Assembly: GCF_013426735.1 (NCBI RefSeq)
Contig: NZ_AP023272.1
Location: forward strand, 3,206,501-3,270,500
Source of the DNA: Agrobacterium vitis
GTDB lineage: Bacteria > Pseudomonadota > Alphaproteobacteria > Rhizobiales > Rhizobiaceae
Direction: 5' to 3'
Length of the DNA stretch: 64,000 bases
Every line of letters starts with the position of its first letter. Within the stretch, counting starts at the first letter, position 1. The position numbers and the translations under genes were made by a program. Shown in pieces: positions 44,722 to 52,622 of the stretch. The notes beneath the pieces are model-generated. The model did no database searches. It was not told the DNA's origin and worked only from the letters and a program-made list of their open reading frames with translations.

Positions 44722-45711
44722 TTAAGCGACAGGCATGTCCATAAGGCCAACCACTACGAGTCTTGTCGCTTCTTTGGCTTTATTCCTCACGACGTAGGTT
44801 CTCATATAAATTTTCTCCCTCCCCATCGCTGCAAGAATTTTACTTTGCAACGTCGATTTAACATCCGAAGGTATATTGAAACTCATTGGCGAATTAGGGA
44901 AATCTGCCCTAACTTTACCCCATCCACTTTCTTTATTGTATTGTATAATATTTCCAAGTATCGAAGTCATTTGTTGATCAACAACATCGCTTTCAATTTC
45001 TTCAGCCATTTTCTTATTTAGATATAAAATATTACGCGGCTTTCCAGACGTATTGCTTCGAGCTATTACCTGCAAACTATCTGCACTTGTTCGCAGCACA
45101 GTAGCCATTTCTGTGACAAGCGGCGCGGACATTGAGATCAGCTTTTGCTCGCGAACAGGGTCAATTTTATGAAGCTCCAAGCTATTGGCTCCCAGCAGAT
45201 TCACCCGCTCCCTTTCCGCAAGCAGCCTCTCGTAAAGCTCTGCATTTTTGTCGGCCATAGCAATGAGATGATCCTGATTTTTATCAACAAACTCTAGCAC
45301 CTGCTTCATCTGATCAGTATTGTTCTCACTGATTTGGCCGAAGGTATCCGTGATCTTTTGAACACTGTTCAAAGACTTGGCCACTTCACTGTCAGAAGAC
45401 TTTCCAACAATTCTTTCGAAGACATAAGTCATTAGGGTGGAAAGACTTGTGCTGACGAAGGCATCGTATCCTGCCATTACCAATGGAGCAAGGATCGTAA
45501 TGTCGAACGATCCTTCTTTATGCGTTTCCAGTAGCACGTCAAAATTGCTACTCGCATGAATCCGCTTACTAAAGCGACCAAGATCACGAAATTGCGCAAG
45601 CTTAACGACGAGCCTAGCCGTAGCATACTGGAATCGCGCCGCCTCATAGAAATTTAGCGTATGCTGATCTGCTAACCTGCCTTCAAAATGAAACTGTATT
45701 TTTTCTGGCAA
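44722..45711 (-). CDS. Hypothetical cargo protein next to the att site
   Basis: A 329-residue protein, last gene before the tRNA. The N-terminal ~85 residues ('IQFHFEGRLADQHTLNFYEAAR', 'HKEGSFDITILAPLVMAGYDA') resemble the opening domain of uncharacterised proteins seen among mobile-element cargo. Residues ~100-185 form a helical coiled-coil-like region ('SISENNTDQMKQVLEFVDKNQ'-type periodicity, 'LLAERERVNLLG'). The C-terminal ~90 residues are beta-rich ('WGKVRADFPNSPMSFNIPSD', 'TRLVVVGLMDMPV'). One hydrophobic segment near 80-100 may be a membrane helix. It is parallel to, and 130 bp upstream of, the Abi-alpha gene. Defence function is suspected from position only. Confidence 0.55.
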   Translation of the reverse strand: MPEKIQFHFEGRLADQHTLNFYEAARFQYATARLVVKLAQFRDLGRFSKRIHASSNFDVLLETHKEGSFDITILAPLVMAGYDAFVSTSLSTLMTYVFERIVGKSSDSEVAKSLNSVQKITDTFGQISENNTDQMKQVLEFVDKNQDHLIAMADKNAELYERLLAERERVNLLGANSLELHKIDPVREQKLISMSAPLVTEMATVLRTSADSLQVIARSNTSGKPRNILYLNKKMAEEIESDVVDQQMTSILGNIIQYNKESGWGKVRADFPNSPMSFNIPSDVKSTLQSKILAAMGREKIYMRTYVVRNKAKEATRLVVVGLMDMPVA

Positions 45712-45946
45712 TCTCCCACCCCCTCCTAGTCCGAGAATCAGTTTCTTATACTGACGAGCTCAACCGGACAGTGCAAGATCGACATAATTTCCCGCCTCTC
45801 AGGGAGGTGGATACGATCGACGGCCAACAAAAGTAGATTGCACAACCAGAGAGACAACGTTTGACCGCCTTCATGAACCGAAAAAGTGTTCCGGTTTCTG
45901 AATTGCCAATACTATTAACTTATTGATATCAATTAGAAAACATAGT

Positions 45947-45964
45947 GTGGCTGGGGCGCCTGGA
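45947..45964. other. Right attachment site within tRNA-Gln
   Basis: GTGGCTGGGGCGCCTGGA, the reverse complement of the tRNA 3' end including CCA. Identical to 27557-27574. Integration preserved the whole tRNA on the right side. Confidence 0.88.
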
Positions 45965-46021
45965 TTCGAACCAGGGATGGCGGTACCAAAAACCACTGCC
46001 TTACCGCTTGGCTACGCCCCA
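45948..46021 (-). tRNA. tRNA-Gln (TTG anticodon)
   Basis: 74 nt on the minus strand with the 3' CCA encoded. The acceptor stem pairs TGGGGCG(T) with (G)CGCCCCA, discriminator G. The D-arm is 'AGCCAAGCGGTAAGGC', the anticodon loop TTTTGGT gives TTG, and the T-arm GTTCGAATC is canonical. It is the integration target of the element to its left. Confidence 0.95.
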
Positions 46022-46225
46022 TCACAATGCACGCGGATCAATGATGCCGCGCGTTTGGCATGCCGGTCATTAGCAAAAGCGCGCACGGGCTGCAATCGCT
46101 GATTTGATATTTTCCGTGGAAAGCGACGAGGAACATCATCACTCAAAGGTTAAGAAATTACGGAACGATCCCCGGCTCCATCTGTTGTGATGATGAACCA
46201 CCACGAAACAGAAAAGGACTTAGAG

Positions 46226-46786
46226 ATGACAAAGATTAATGAAGCAAAGATCCTTATTCTTGCCACTGATGGCTATGAACGTTCGGAATTGCGGGTTCCG
46301 CTGGATCAGTTGAAGGCCAAGGGCGCGTCAGTGACCATCGCCTCGTTGAAAAAAGAACCGATCAAAAGCTGGGATGACAAGAACTGGGGTGACACGGTCG
46401 ATGTAGACCTCACTGTCGAAGAGGCTTCTGCCAGCAATTACGATGCGCTGGTCATTCCCGGTGGTCAAATCAATCCGGATATCCTGCGGGCCGATGCCAA
46501 GGCCGTTCAGCTGGTGCGCGATTTCGTCGCGTCCGGCAAGGTCGTCGCTGCTGTCTGCCATGGGCCTTGGCTGCTGGTCGAAGCTGATGCGTTGCGCGGC
46601 CGTCAGGCAACGTCCTATGCCTCGATCCGCACCGATGTGAAGAATGCCGGTGCTCGCTGGGTTGACCAGACCGTGGTTGCCGATCAGGGCATCATCACCT
46701 CGCGAAATCCCGGCGATCTCAATGCGTTCGTCGCCAAAATCGTCGAGGAGGTCGAAGAAGGCCGCCATGAGCGGCGCGCCGCCTGA
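46226..46786 (+). CDS. PfpI/DJ-1 family protein
   Basis: Start at 46226 ('MTKINEAKILILATDGYERSELRVPLDQL', 186 residues), with AAGGA 8 nt upstream; the ATG at 46187 adds 13 unlikely residues. DJ-1/PfpI class I glutamine amidotransferase-like fold: 'DALVIPGGQINPDILR', and the nucleophile elbow 'VVAAVCHGPWLLVEAD' with the reactive Cys followed by His. Ends with the usual 'GIITSRNPGDLNAFVAKIVEE'. Family members act as stress-linked hydrolases or deglycases; the exact reaction is debated. Followed by a terminator. Confidence 0.92.
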   Translation: MTKINEAKILILATDGYERSELRVPLDQLKAKGASVTIASLKKEPIKSWDDKNWGDTVDVDLTVEEASASNYDALVIPGGQINPDILRADAKAVQLVRDFVASGKVVAAVCHGPWLLVEADALRGRQATSYASIRTDVKNAGARWVDQTVVADQGIITSRNPGDLNAFVAKIVEEVEEGRHERRAA

Positions 46787-46810
46787 TCTTTTTTCCCATT
46801 TAAAAAATGG

Positions 46811-46845
46811 AGCACCCCTTTCCTTGGAACGGGGTGCTTTCTTTT
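46811..46845 (+). terminator. Rho-independent terminator after the PfpI gene
   Basis: AGCACCCC ... GGGGTGCT hairpin with an 8-bp stem followed by TTCTTTT, 25 bp after the stop. Confidence 0.88.
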
Positions 46846-46928
46846 GGTGCGTCAACAGCTTTACTCCGCAACCAGCATGTTTATCATAGGATTTTTTCGA
46901 GACATGCTTGTGTGACAAGGATTTCGAC

Positions 46929-47225
46929 ATGCCCGGATATTCCGCCCGCCCGCCTGCCATTTCCACGCTTTTGATCGATGATGCCGTGGTGCGGGTGACG
47001 CGCTGGGATTTTGAGCCGGGTGCCGCCACCGGCCATCATGTCCATGGACTTGGCTATGTCGTGGTGCCAATGACGGATTGCGAATTCCTGATCGAGGACA
47101 CGGCTGGCGAACGGCGCGTCACCAGCCGGGCTGGCGAGGCTTACCGGCGCGAGGCGGGCGTGGAGCACAATGTCGTCAATGGCGGCACGCTACCGATGAG
47201 CTTTATTGAAATCGAATATAAATGA
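46929..47225 (+). CDS. Small cupin-domain protein
   Basis: A 98-residue single-cupin protein starting 'MPGYSARPPAISTLLIDD' with AAGGA 8 nt upstream. 'WDFEPGAATGHHVHGLGYVVVPMTDCEF' supplies two or three histidines of the first cupin motif, and 'YRREAGVEHNVVNGG' the His of the second, so it can bind a metal. Function unknown. Lies 53 bp before the MBL-fold gene and may be co-transcribed with it. Confidence 0.85.
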   Translation: MPGYSARPPAISTLLIDDAVVRVTRWDFEPGAATGHHVHGLGYVVVPMTDCEFLIEDTAGERRVTSRAGEAYRREAGVEHNVVNGGTLPMSFIEIEYK

Positions 47226-47278
47226 GAGGCCGCCATGTCCTGTTCTTGGCATCGTTCGCCCTTGAGTTCTGATAGACC

Positions 47279-48190
47279 ATGACAATCCAACCGAATATCA
47301 GCGCCGATTATCATGCAGACCATGGACGCCGCATCCCCATTATTGGCGGCGTCGAACGGGTCACGGCCAATAATCCCTCCGCCATGACCTATATGGGGAC
47401 CAATACCTATATTGTCGGCGAAAAATCCGTCTGTGTGATCGATCCTGGCCCCGATAACCCTGCGCATTTCCATGCTTTGCAATTGGCGCTGCGCGGTCGC
47501 GAAGTCAGCCATATCATCGTCACCCATACCCACCGCGACCATTCCGGCCTTGCCCTGCGGCTGCAAGACCTGACCGGGGCAAAGCTGGTGGCCGAGGGCC
47601 GGCACCGGCTGGCGCGCCCCTTGCACCCCGGTGAGGCGGCCGCCTTTACCGAAAGCGGCGACCGCGATTTCACCCCCGACCTCACCCTTGGCGACACCGA
47701 GCGGCTGAAGGGGGACGGCTGGACACTGGAAACCGTGCTGACCCCCGGCCATGCCGCCAACCATGCCGCCTTTGCGCTCGTTGGAACCGGCATCCTGTTT
47801 TCCGGCGATCATGTCATGGCCTGGGCGTCAACGGTGATTGCGCCACCCGACGGATCGATGCGCGATTACATGGCCTCGCTGGATGTTCTGCTGGCGCGCG
47901 ACGACCTTGCCTATTTGCCCGGGCATGGCGGGCCGGTTCTGTCTCCCCTCGACCACGTCTCCCGGCTGAAAGGCCATCGACTGAACCGCGAAGAGACCAT
48001 TCTTGGCCGCATTCAGGCCGGAGACAGGACGATAGACGAGATGTTGGCCGCCATTTACCACAATATCAGCCCGGATCTCTATAAGCCCGCTGTCCTGTCT
48101 ATTCTGGCGCATCTGGAGGATCTGGTGGCAAGGGGCGCTGTCCAATGCGAAGGGCCAGCCTTGGCCGACAGCCGGTTTCACCCGGCTTGA
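47279..48190 (+). CDS. Metallo-beta-lactamase-fold hydrolase (LACTB2-like)
   Basis: A 303-residue protein with the metal signature 'THTHRDHSGL', preceded by 'SVCVIDPGPDNPAH' and followed by 'TPGHAANHAAF', 'LFSGDHVMAW' and 'YLPGHGGPV'. The C-terminal ~70 residues ('HRLNREETILGRIQAGDRTIDEMLAAIY') form the winged-helix-like tail of the LACTB2-type subgroup. Cytoplasmic; probable thioesterase, RNase or other hydrolase; substrate not evident. Confidence 0.9.
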   Translation: MTIQPNISADYHADHGRRIPIIGGVERVTANNPSAMTYMGTNTYIVGEKSVCVIDPGPDNPAHFHALQLALRGREVSHIIVTHTHRDHSGLALRLQDLTGAKLVAEGRHRLARPLHPGEAAAFTESGDRDFTPDLTLGDTERLKGDGWTLETVLTPGHAANHAAFALVGTGILFSGDHVMAWASTVIAPPDGSMRDYMASLDVLLARDDLAYLPGHGGPVLSPLDHVSRLKGHRLNREETILGRIQAGDRTIDEMLAAIYHNISPDLYKPAVLSILAHLEDLVARGAVQCEGPALADSRFHPA

Positions 48191-48230
48191 TCAGCACATG
48201 AGCTGAAGATATCACCGGTCCGATCAGCGA

Positions 48231-49130
48231 TCACTGGCTGGCGATACCCAGCAATTCGCCATCCAGCGCGGTCAGGTAGCCATTGGCGATGGCGGCGGCA
48301 AAGCCGAGATCGTGGGGACCGTAGCGGCTGGAAACCCTGATATCGACGAGTACCGTCTCCTCTTCTTCCCGCAGCCGAATGAGAATATCGAAGGGGAAGC
48401 CAAGAATGAAATTGCGGGTGCTGGCCTGGATGCGAATCACCCCGGGCGGCTCGTTATCGGGAATGAGATCCTGGGCCTGCGGCTGCGGTCGCGGGATTGG
48501 CACCGGCACAGGTGCAGGCCCGGCAGGCGTCCCGGAGACCGCCGTCGGAGCCTGGAAATCCGGGCGGGCATAAGCTGCCCCGCGCGTCGCCGTTACGCTC
48601 CAGCGCTGGTCGGAAGCCACTTTGCGCACCGCCTGATAGACCCGATCCAACGCTCCGTCATAGCGGCGCACGGTCAGGGTTGGATAGGCCTCCGCCTGTA
48701 GACGGGCTTGAACAACGGCATCGCTCAGTGGGCGCGGCAGCCAGCTGGATTTCGACGCTGGGGACACGATCCAGCCGGGCGGATCGGCGGTATCGCTGAC
48801 CACTTCATAAAGCATCGGTCGGGTCTGGTAGCGCTCAGCCGCCAGCCCCAGCACCGAAAGCGGCAGAGCCGCAATGACCAACGCCCGGCTAGCAGCCAAG
48901 CCGCCCTTGGCGCCGATCGACCAGAGCCGCCACAGGCCCCAGAGAGCAAACGGCACCGATAGCGCCGCCAACCCGCCACAGAGCAGAACCGCAAGCACGA
49001 AGCTCGGCATGGACAGCGGGCCGAAACGGAACCCAAGCCAGGCCGCCACCAAAAACAGCAGGGACAAAACCGCCAGCCTCCAGGCCCAGCGGGCGGCAAT
49101 GGAAACGGGACGAATGAAACGGATGGTCAT
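48231..49130 (-). CDS. DUF1499 membrane protein
   Basis: Start at 49130 ('MTIRFIRPVSIAARWAWRL') is preferred, though 49166 is also open and neither has an ideal ribosome site. Three hydrophobic segments lie in the first ~110 residues ('WRLAVLSLLFLVAAWLGF', 'FVLAVLLCGGLAALSVPFALWGL', 'LVIAALPLSVLGLAA'). A DUF1499 domain follows ('YEVVSDTADPPGW', 'YDGALDRVYQAVRKVASDQRWSV', 'RYGPHDLGFAAAIANGYL'), interrupted by a proline-rich linker. Widespread in Rhizobiaceae; function unknown. Converges on the MBL-fold gene. Confidence 0.82.
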   Translation of the reverse strand: MTIRFIRPVSIAARWAWRLAVLSLLFLVAAWLGFRFGPLSMPSFVLAVLLCGGLAALSVPFALWGLWRLWSIGAKGGLAASRALVIAALPLSVLGLAAERYQTRPMLYEVVSDTADPPGWIVSPASKSSWLPRPLSDAVVQARLQAEAYPTLTVRRYDGALDRVYQAVRKVASDQRWSVTATRGAAYARPDFQAPTAVSGTPAGPAPVPVPIPRPQPQAQDLIPDNEPPGVIRIQASTRNFILGFPFDILIRLREEEETVLVDIRVSSRYGPHDLGFAAAIANGYLTALDGELLGIASQ

Positions 49131-49166
49131 GCGGAATGCGCCGTCTCCAGATCTTCTGCTGAACAA

Positions 49167-49978
49167 TGTCTGAAACCAATGGCGAGTTCTGAAATTGTGC
49201 AGCAGGTATCAAAATTTCCACGATCTCAAAGGCATCAAAAACCCCGGTCGATGACCGGACAGTGTCAGCTTTCAATGCATGTACAGCCTTGCAGCTGGAA
49301 ACCGTAGTCTCTCTCACCCCATACCGCATAAATTCTCCGGTCGGAATCGATTTCAGGAAAGTTGCCGCAAAACATCCTTCGCGCACTTGATAAAACGCAA
49401 GGCGCTTTGCGAGGACTTGCTGCATATATGTTGTATGAATATTCGCTATAATAGCTTATTTCTGTTGCATAATTTCATCCGTAGCGCCAACCGGAACCGA
49501 GCAACATTGTCATGGAAACACAGTACGGCCAGGCTAGCTTACCGATCTTTTCTGACTGCCGCGTCCACACCTTTAATGTAAAGGACGAGGAATTCAGCAA
49601 TTTTTAGTTGCTTTACTCTTAAGTTCAGGTTGTCTTGTTCTGAAGTGCTTATTAGAATGTGTCAATATTTACTCCGGTCTATTTCTTGGAAAAAACCGGT
49701 GGGTGGGAGCCTTGGGAGGGGTGCATGACATGAACCGACATAAAAGCCTTTTGCTTAAAGATATCCAGACATGCGGCAGATTTCAGAAAATTTAAAATTC
49801 TATCAGATTCAATGGCTTGAGATATCTTTAAAGTAATGAACATGGCTCGTTTTCAATGATTTCCGACAGGAAATCAAAAGCGGAGGACACAATCGGCGAT
49901 AACGGCATGCATGATCTTTGCCGATCCCGATAGGCGGAACGTTTATCCAAGGTGAATATCCGCAGTGCCAGCAAATGA
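49167..49978. other. Long AT-rich intergenic region
   Basis: About 800 bp without a supportable gene. Near 49325-49362 there is a segment resembling the stop-proximal repeat (GCATAAATTCTCC...AATCGATTTCAGGA). The rest is AT-rich and should contain the promoters of the DUF1499 and LacI-type genes. No clear palindromic operator was found. Confidence 0.5.
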
Positions 49979-51037
49979 GTGCGCAAGCAAATGACCGGGG
50001 GCAGAGTGGGGAAAAAAATCAGGACGTCGGGCAATCGCCTGACATTGACCGAAGTTGCGGAGAAAGTCGGCGTCAGCCCGATTACTATTTCAAGGGCGCT
50101 GAACAAGCCGGAAAAAGTCTCTCCAGGACTGCGCGAAACGATTCTGAAAATCGTCGAGGAGCTTGGCTATGTGCCCGACTACGCCGCGCGGGCCTTGGCC
50201 AGCCGAAACAGCAATACAATCGGCGTCCTGTCCTCGCTGCTCGGCACCAATATTTTCCCCAAGGTCATGAAGGGTATCGAGGATCGGGCCCGGGGCACGG
50301 GCCTGCGCATCCAATATGTCAATACGCGCTACGATCCCGACGAAGAGCTTTACCAGCTCAGACAATTTTTCGCGCAGAAGCCGACAGGCATCATCATTGG
50401 TGGTGTGCAGGTCGATCCGCGGGTGACGGAAATGCTGCATGATGCGCCCTGCCCTGTCGTGCAGTTTATCGATATCAGCTATCCGCCGGTCGATATGGCC
50501 ATCGGCATCAACAATGCCGCCGCCGCCGATGTCGCCATCCGGCATCTGCTGGATGTGGGCTATCGCCGGATCGCCTTTTGCTCGACCGGTACCGATATTC
50601 CAGTGCGGATGCGGCTGGAGAGCTATCGCAACAGGCTGAGGGAAGCAGGGCTTTACAATCCTGATCTCGAAGTCAATGTGGACGCAAACGATTGCTTCGG
50701 ATCAGCGGGCAAGACGCTCGACACATTGTTTGCCGCCGATCCCGAGGTCGATGCTGTCCTGTGTTGTCATGACGACCTGGCGCTTGGCCTGCTGTTCGAA
50801 TGCCAGCGGCGCGGCATCAGTATTCCCGACCGGCTCGGACTGTGCAGCTTCACCGACCTCGATTATTGCGCCCACACCGTGCCTGGCCTGACGACGGTGC
50901 GCACCCCGCTCTATCAACTCGGCTTTCGCGCCACCGACATGATCATCCGCAGCCAGGACAAGAGCCGCCAGAAACACACGACGGATCTCGGTTTCGAACT
51001 GATCGCCCGAGGCTCCACCCGCCGTCCCAAACAGTGA
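49979..51037 (+). CDS. LacI-family transcriptional regulator
   Basis: A 352-residue regulator; a GTG at 49979 opens the frame, with an ATG at 49991 ('MTGGRVGKK') as alternative. N-terminal HTH and hinge: 'LTLTEVAEKVGVSPITISRALNKPEKVSPGLRETILKIVEELGYVPDYAARALASRNSNTIGV'. The periplasmic-binding-protein-like core has 'RRIAFCSTGTD', 'VDAVLCCHDDLALGLLFECQRRGISIPDRLGLCSFTDLDYC' and 'LTTVRTPLYQLGF'. It resembles the GntR/gluconate-type branch. No sugar operon is adjacent, so the effector is unknown. Confidence 0.9.
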   Translation: MRKQMTGGRVGKKIRTSGNRLTLTEVAEKVGVSPITISRALNKPEKVSPGLRETILKIVEELGYVPDYAARALASRNSNTIGVLSSLLGTNIFPKVMKGIEDRARGTGLRIQYVNTRYDPDEELYQLRQFFAQKPTGIIIGGVQVDPRVTEMLHDAPCPVVQFIDISYPPVDMAIGINNAAAADVAIRHLLDVGYRRIAFCSTGTDIPVRMRLESYRNRLREAGLYNPDLEVNVDANDCFGSAGKTLDTLFAADPEVDAVLCCHDDLALGLLFECQRRGISIPDRLGLCSFTDLDYCAHTVPGLTTVRTPLYQLGFRATDMIIRSQDKSRQKHTTDLGFELIARGSTRRPKQ

Positions 51038-51402
51038 ACCATACGGTGGCTTACCAGCCGCCAACCGGGGCTTGAATATCAGCCCAAAACCTGTAGACAG
51101 ACCCCGAACGCGACCGCCGTTATCTATAGAACGGGGTCGGGCGGCCGATTGACGTCACGCTGCTGCCACGAGATTACGTGGCCGTTCCTTTGGTTTTCAA
51201 TTGCAAAATTTGCCACAGCTTGACGAATCGACACATGGTCGGCAGTCTTGTTTTGGCGTGGCCTGCGCCTAACCTCCCAGACCTTCCCCAGCACGGTCTT
51301 GAACGGAGGCAAAGGGACTTCTGTCTCAGGCCATTGTCTTGGTCCGATCCGTTTCGGGCGGGTTGCTGGGGAACTGCGTCCGCGACGTGAAAGGCCTGAC
51401 CA
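51038..51402. other. Intergenic region without a clear gene
   Basis: Both strands carry ORFs (51124-51486 minus, 51178-51390 plus) without recognisable domains or good ribosome sites. It may contain remnants of older genes. The promoter for the carbon-nitrogen hydrolase gene should lie here. Confidence 0.4.
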
Positions 51403-52392
51403 ATGACGCAAAACGGAAATTTTAAACGCCGTGTACGTGCTCGCGCAGCCAAAACCGGCGAATCCTACACCGCAGCTCTTCAACATCTTCGCCAGTCACC
51501 GAACGAATCCATTATCCGGTCAGTGCGGCTTGCTGTAGCGCAAACATCATTGTGCAGCGATCCGCGTGACATTTCGGCCCTTCATGCCAGAGGGGTAGAA
51601 ATACGCAACCTCATGGGGGAGGCCCATAAAGCAGGTGCTCGCCTGATACACTTCCCGGAAGGCGCCACTTGCTGGCCTAACAAGCGGATCATGTCTGAAA
51701 TCGGACCTAAAGAAATCGGTCCTTCCGATTGGACCCGCTTCGAATGGGGCGTTTTGCGACAAGAGCTGGAAGCGATTCAAAGATGTGCGAAACAGCTAAA
51801 ACTTTGGACGGTTTTCGGTTCCGTGCATCAACTGACGTCACCGCACCGGCCACATAACAGCCTGTATGTTGTCTCCGATCACGGTGAGCTGGTGACGCGC
51901 TACGATGAGCGTCTGTTATCGAATACCAAAATCTCGTTTATGTATTCTCCGGGAAAGCTCCCCGTGACTTTCGAGGTAGATGGTCTCCGTTTTGGCTGCG
52001 CGGTCGGCATGGAAGCGCACTATCCTGAAATATTCATCGAATAAGAGAAGCTCGATGTCGATTGTGTCCTGTTCTCGACAGCAGGAGACAGCTCATCTGG
52101 TGCTCCGGCATTTGGCGCTGAGGTTTTGGGGAATGCCGCAAGCAATACTTATTGGGTCAGCTATTCTACTCTTACGCCTCACAGTACAGCCGTTCCCTCC
52201 GGTATAGCGGCGCCGGATGGTAAGTGGGCGGTGCAATGCCCTGCAAACGGATTACCCGCCATCGCTATCGCGGACATCAAAACGAATCCAGAAAGTCTTG
52301 CACGACCCTGGCGAAGAAAGGCTCGCAGCGGCCTTTACACACCTCTTCACATAGAAGGTGACCCGAGAAGTGATAGTAGAAACCTATTTTAG
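51403..52392 (+). pseudogene. Carbon-nitrogen hydrolase (nitrilase superfamily) split by an in-frame stop
   Basis: The frame from 51403 meets TAA at 52042-52044 after 213 residues and then continues open to TAG at 52390-52392, giving 329 codons in total. The join reads 'HYPEIFIE[stop]EKLDVDCVLFSTAGDSSSG', so a Tyr codon (TAT/TAC) probably became TAA. The N-terminal 'RVRARAAKTGESYTAALQHLR' is a short basic lead domain. The hydrolase part starts 'RLAVAQTSLCSDP' and contains 'FPEGATCW' (Glu). In 'RFGCAVGMEAHYPE' the usual catalytic Cys position appears as Gly, with Cys three residues earlier. The intact coding of both halves suggests a recent mutation or recoding. Confidence 0.75.
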
Positions 52393-52541
52393 GGAATGAA
52401 TGATCGGGGCCGACCTTCGGCCCCGATGCTATGTTCATGTCGCGAAATCCTGATTTTCCATCACGATCAATGAAAGTCTCGGACCGAAAGCCAGCATCCC
52501 CCTCACCGAGCCTCTCATTCCAATCAAGACCCCGCATAATT

Positions 52542-52584
52542 GACAAAAACAAAAGCCGTCATGCGTTTCAACGCATGACAGCTT
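52542..52584 (-). terminator. Rho-independent terminator of the cys operon
   Basis: On the minus strand, AGCTGTCATGCGT-TGAA-ACGCATGACGGCT forms a long stem with one mismatch, followed by TTTTGTTTTT. It lies about 40 bp after the cysN stop. Confidence 0.92.
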
Positions 52585-52622
52585 TCACAAATCAGTTCAC
52601 CGGCCAATACAGCCGATGAAAA

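Larger units (their letters stand above)
27557..45964. mobile_element. Integrated phage or phage-satellite element at tRNA-Gln (18.4 kb)
   Basis: Bounded by an 18-bp direct repeat (27557-27574 and 45947-45964) that copies the 3' end of tRNA-Gln. A tyrosine integrase lies 112 bp inside the left end. Content: head and packaging genes from portal to large terminase, a tape measure protein, a HUH-type Rep-like gene, small accessory genes and two larger cargo genes next to the tRNA. Missing by inspection: major tail protein, baseplate, fibres, endolysin/holin, CI/Cro-type repressor and recognisable excisionase. No frameshifts were noticed, so genes look maintained rather than decaying. Either a capsid-forming satellite or a reduced prophage. 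Confidence 0.85.

Noticed and set aside
51124..51486. 120-codon ORF on the minus strand between the LacI-type and hydrolase genes
   Set aside because: It overlaps the hydrolase start, has no recognisable domain and no good ribosome site; a shadow or old remnant is more likely.
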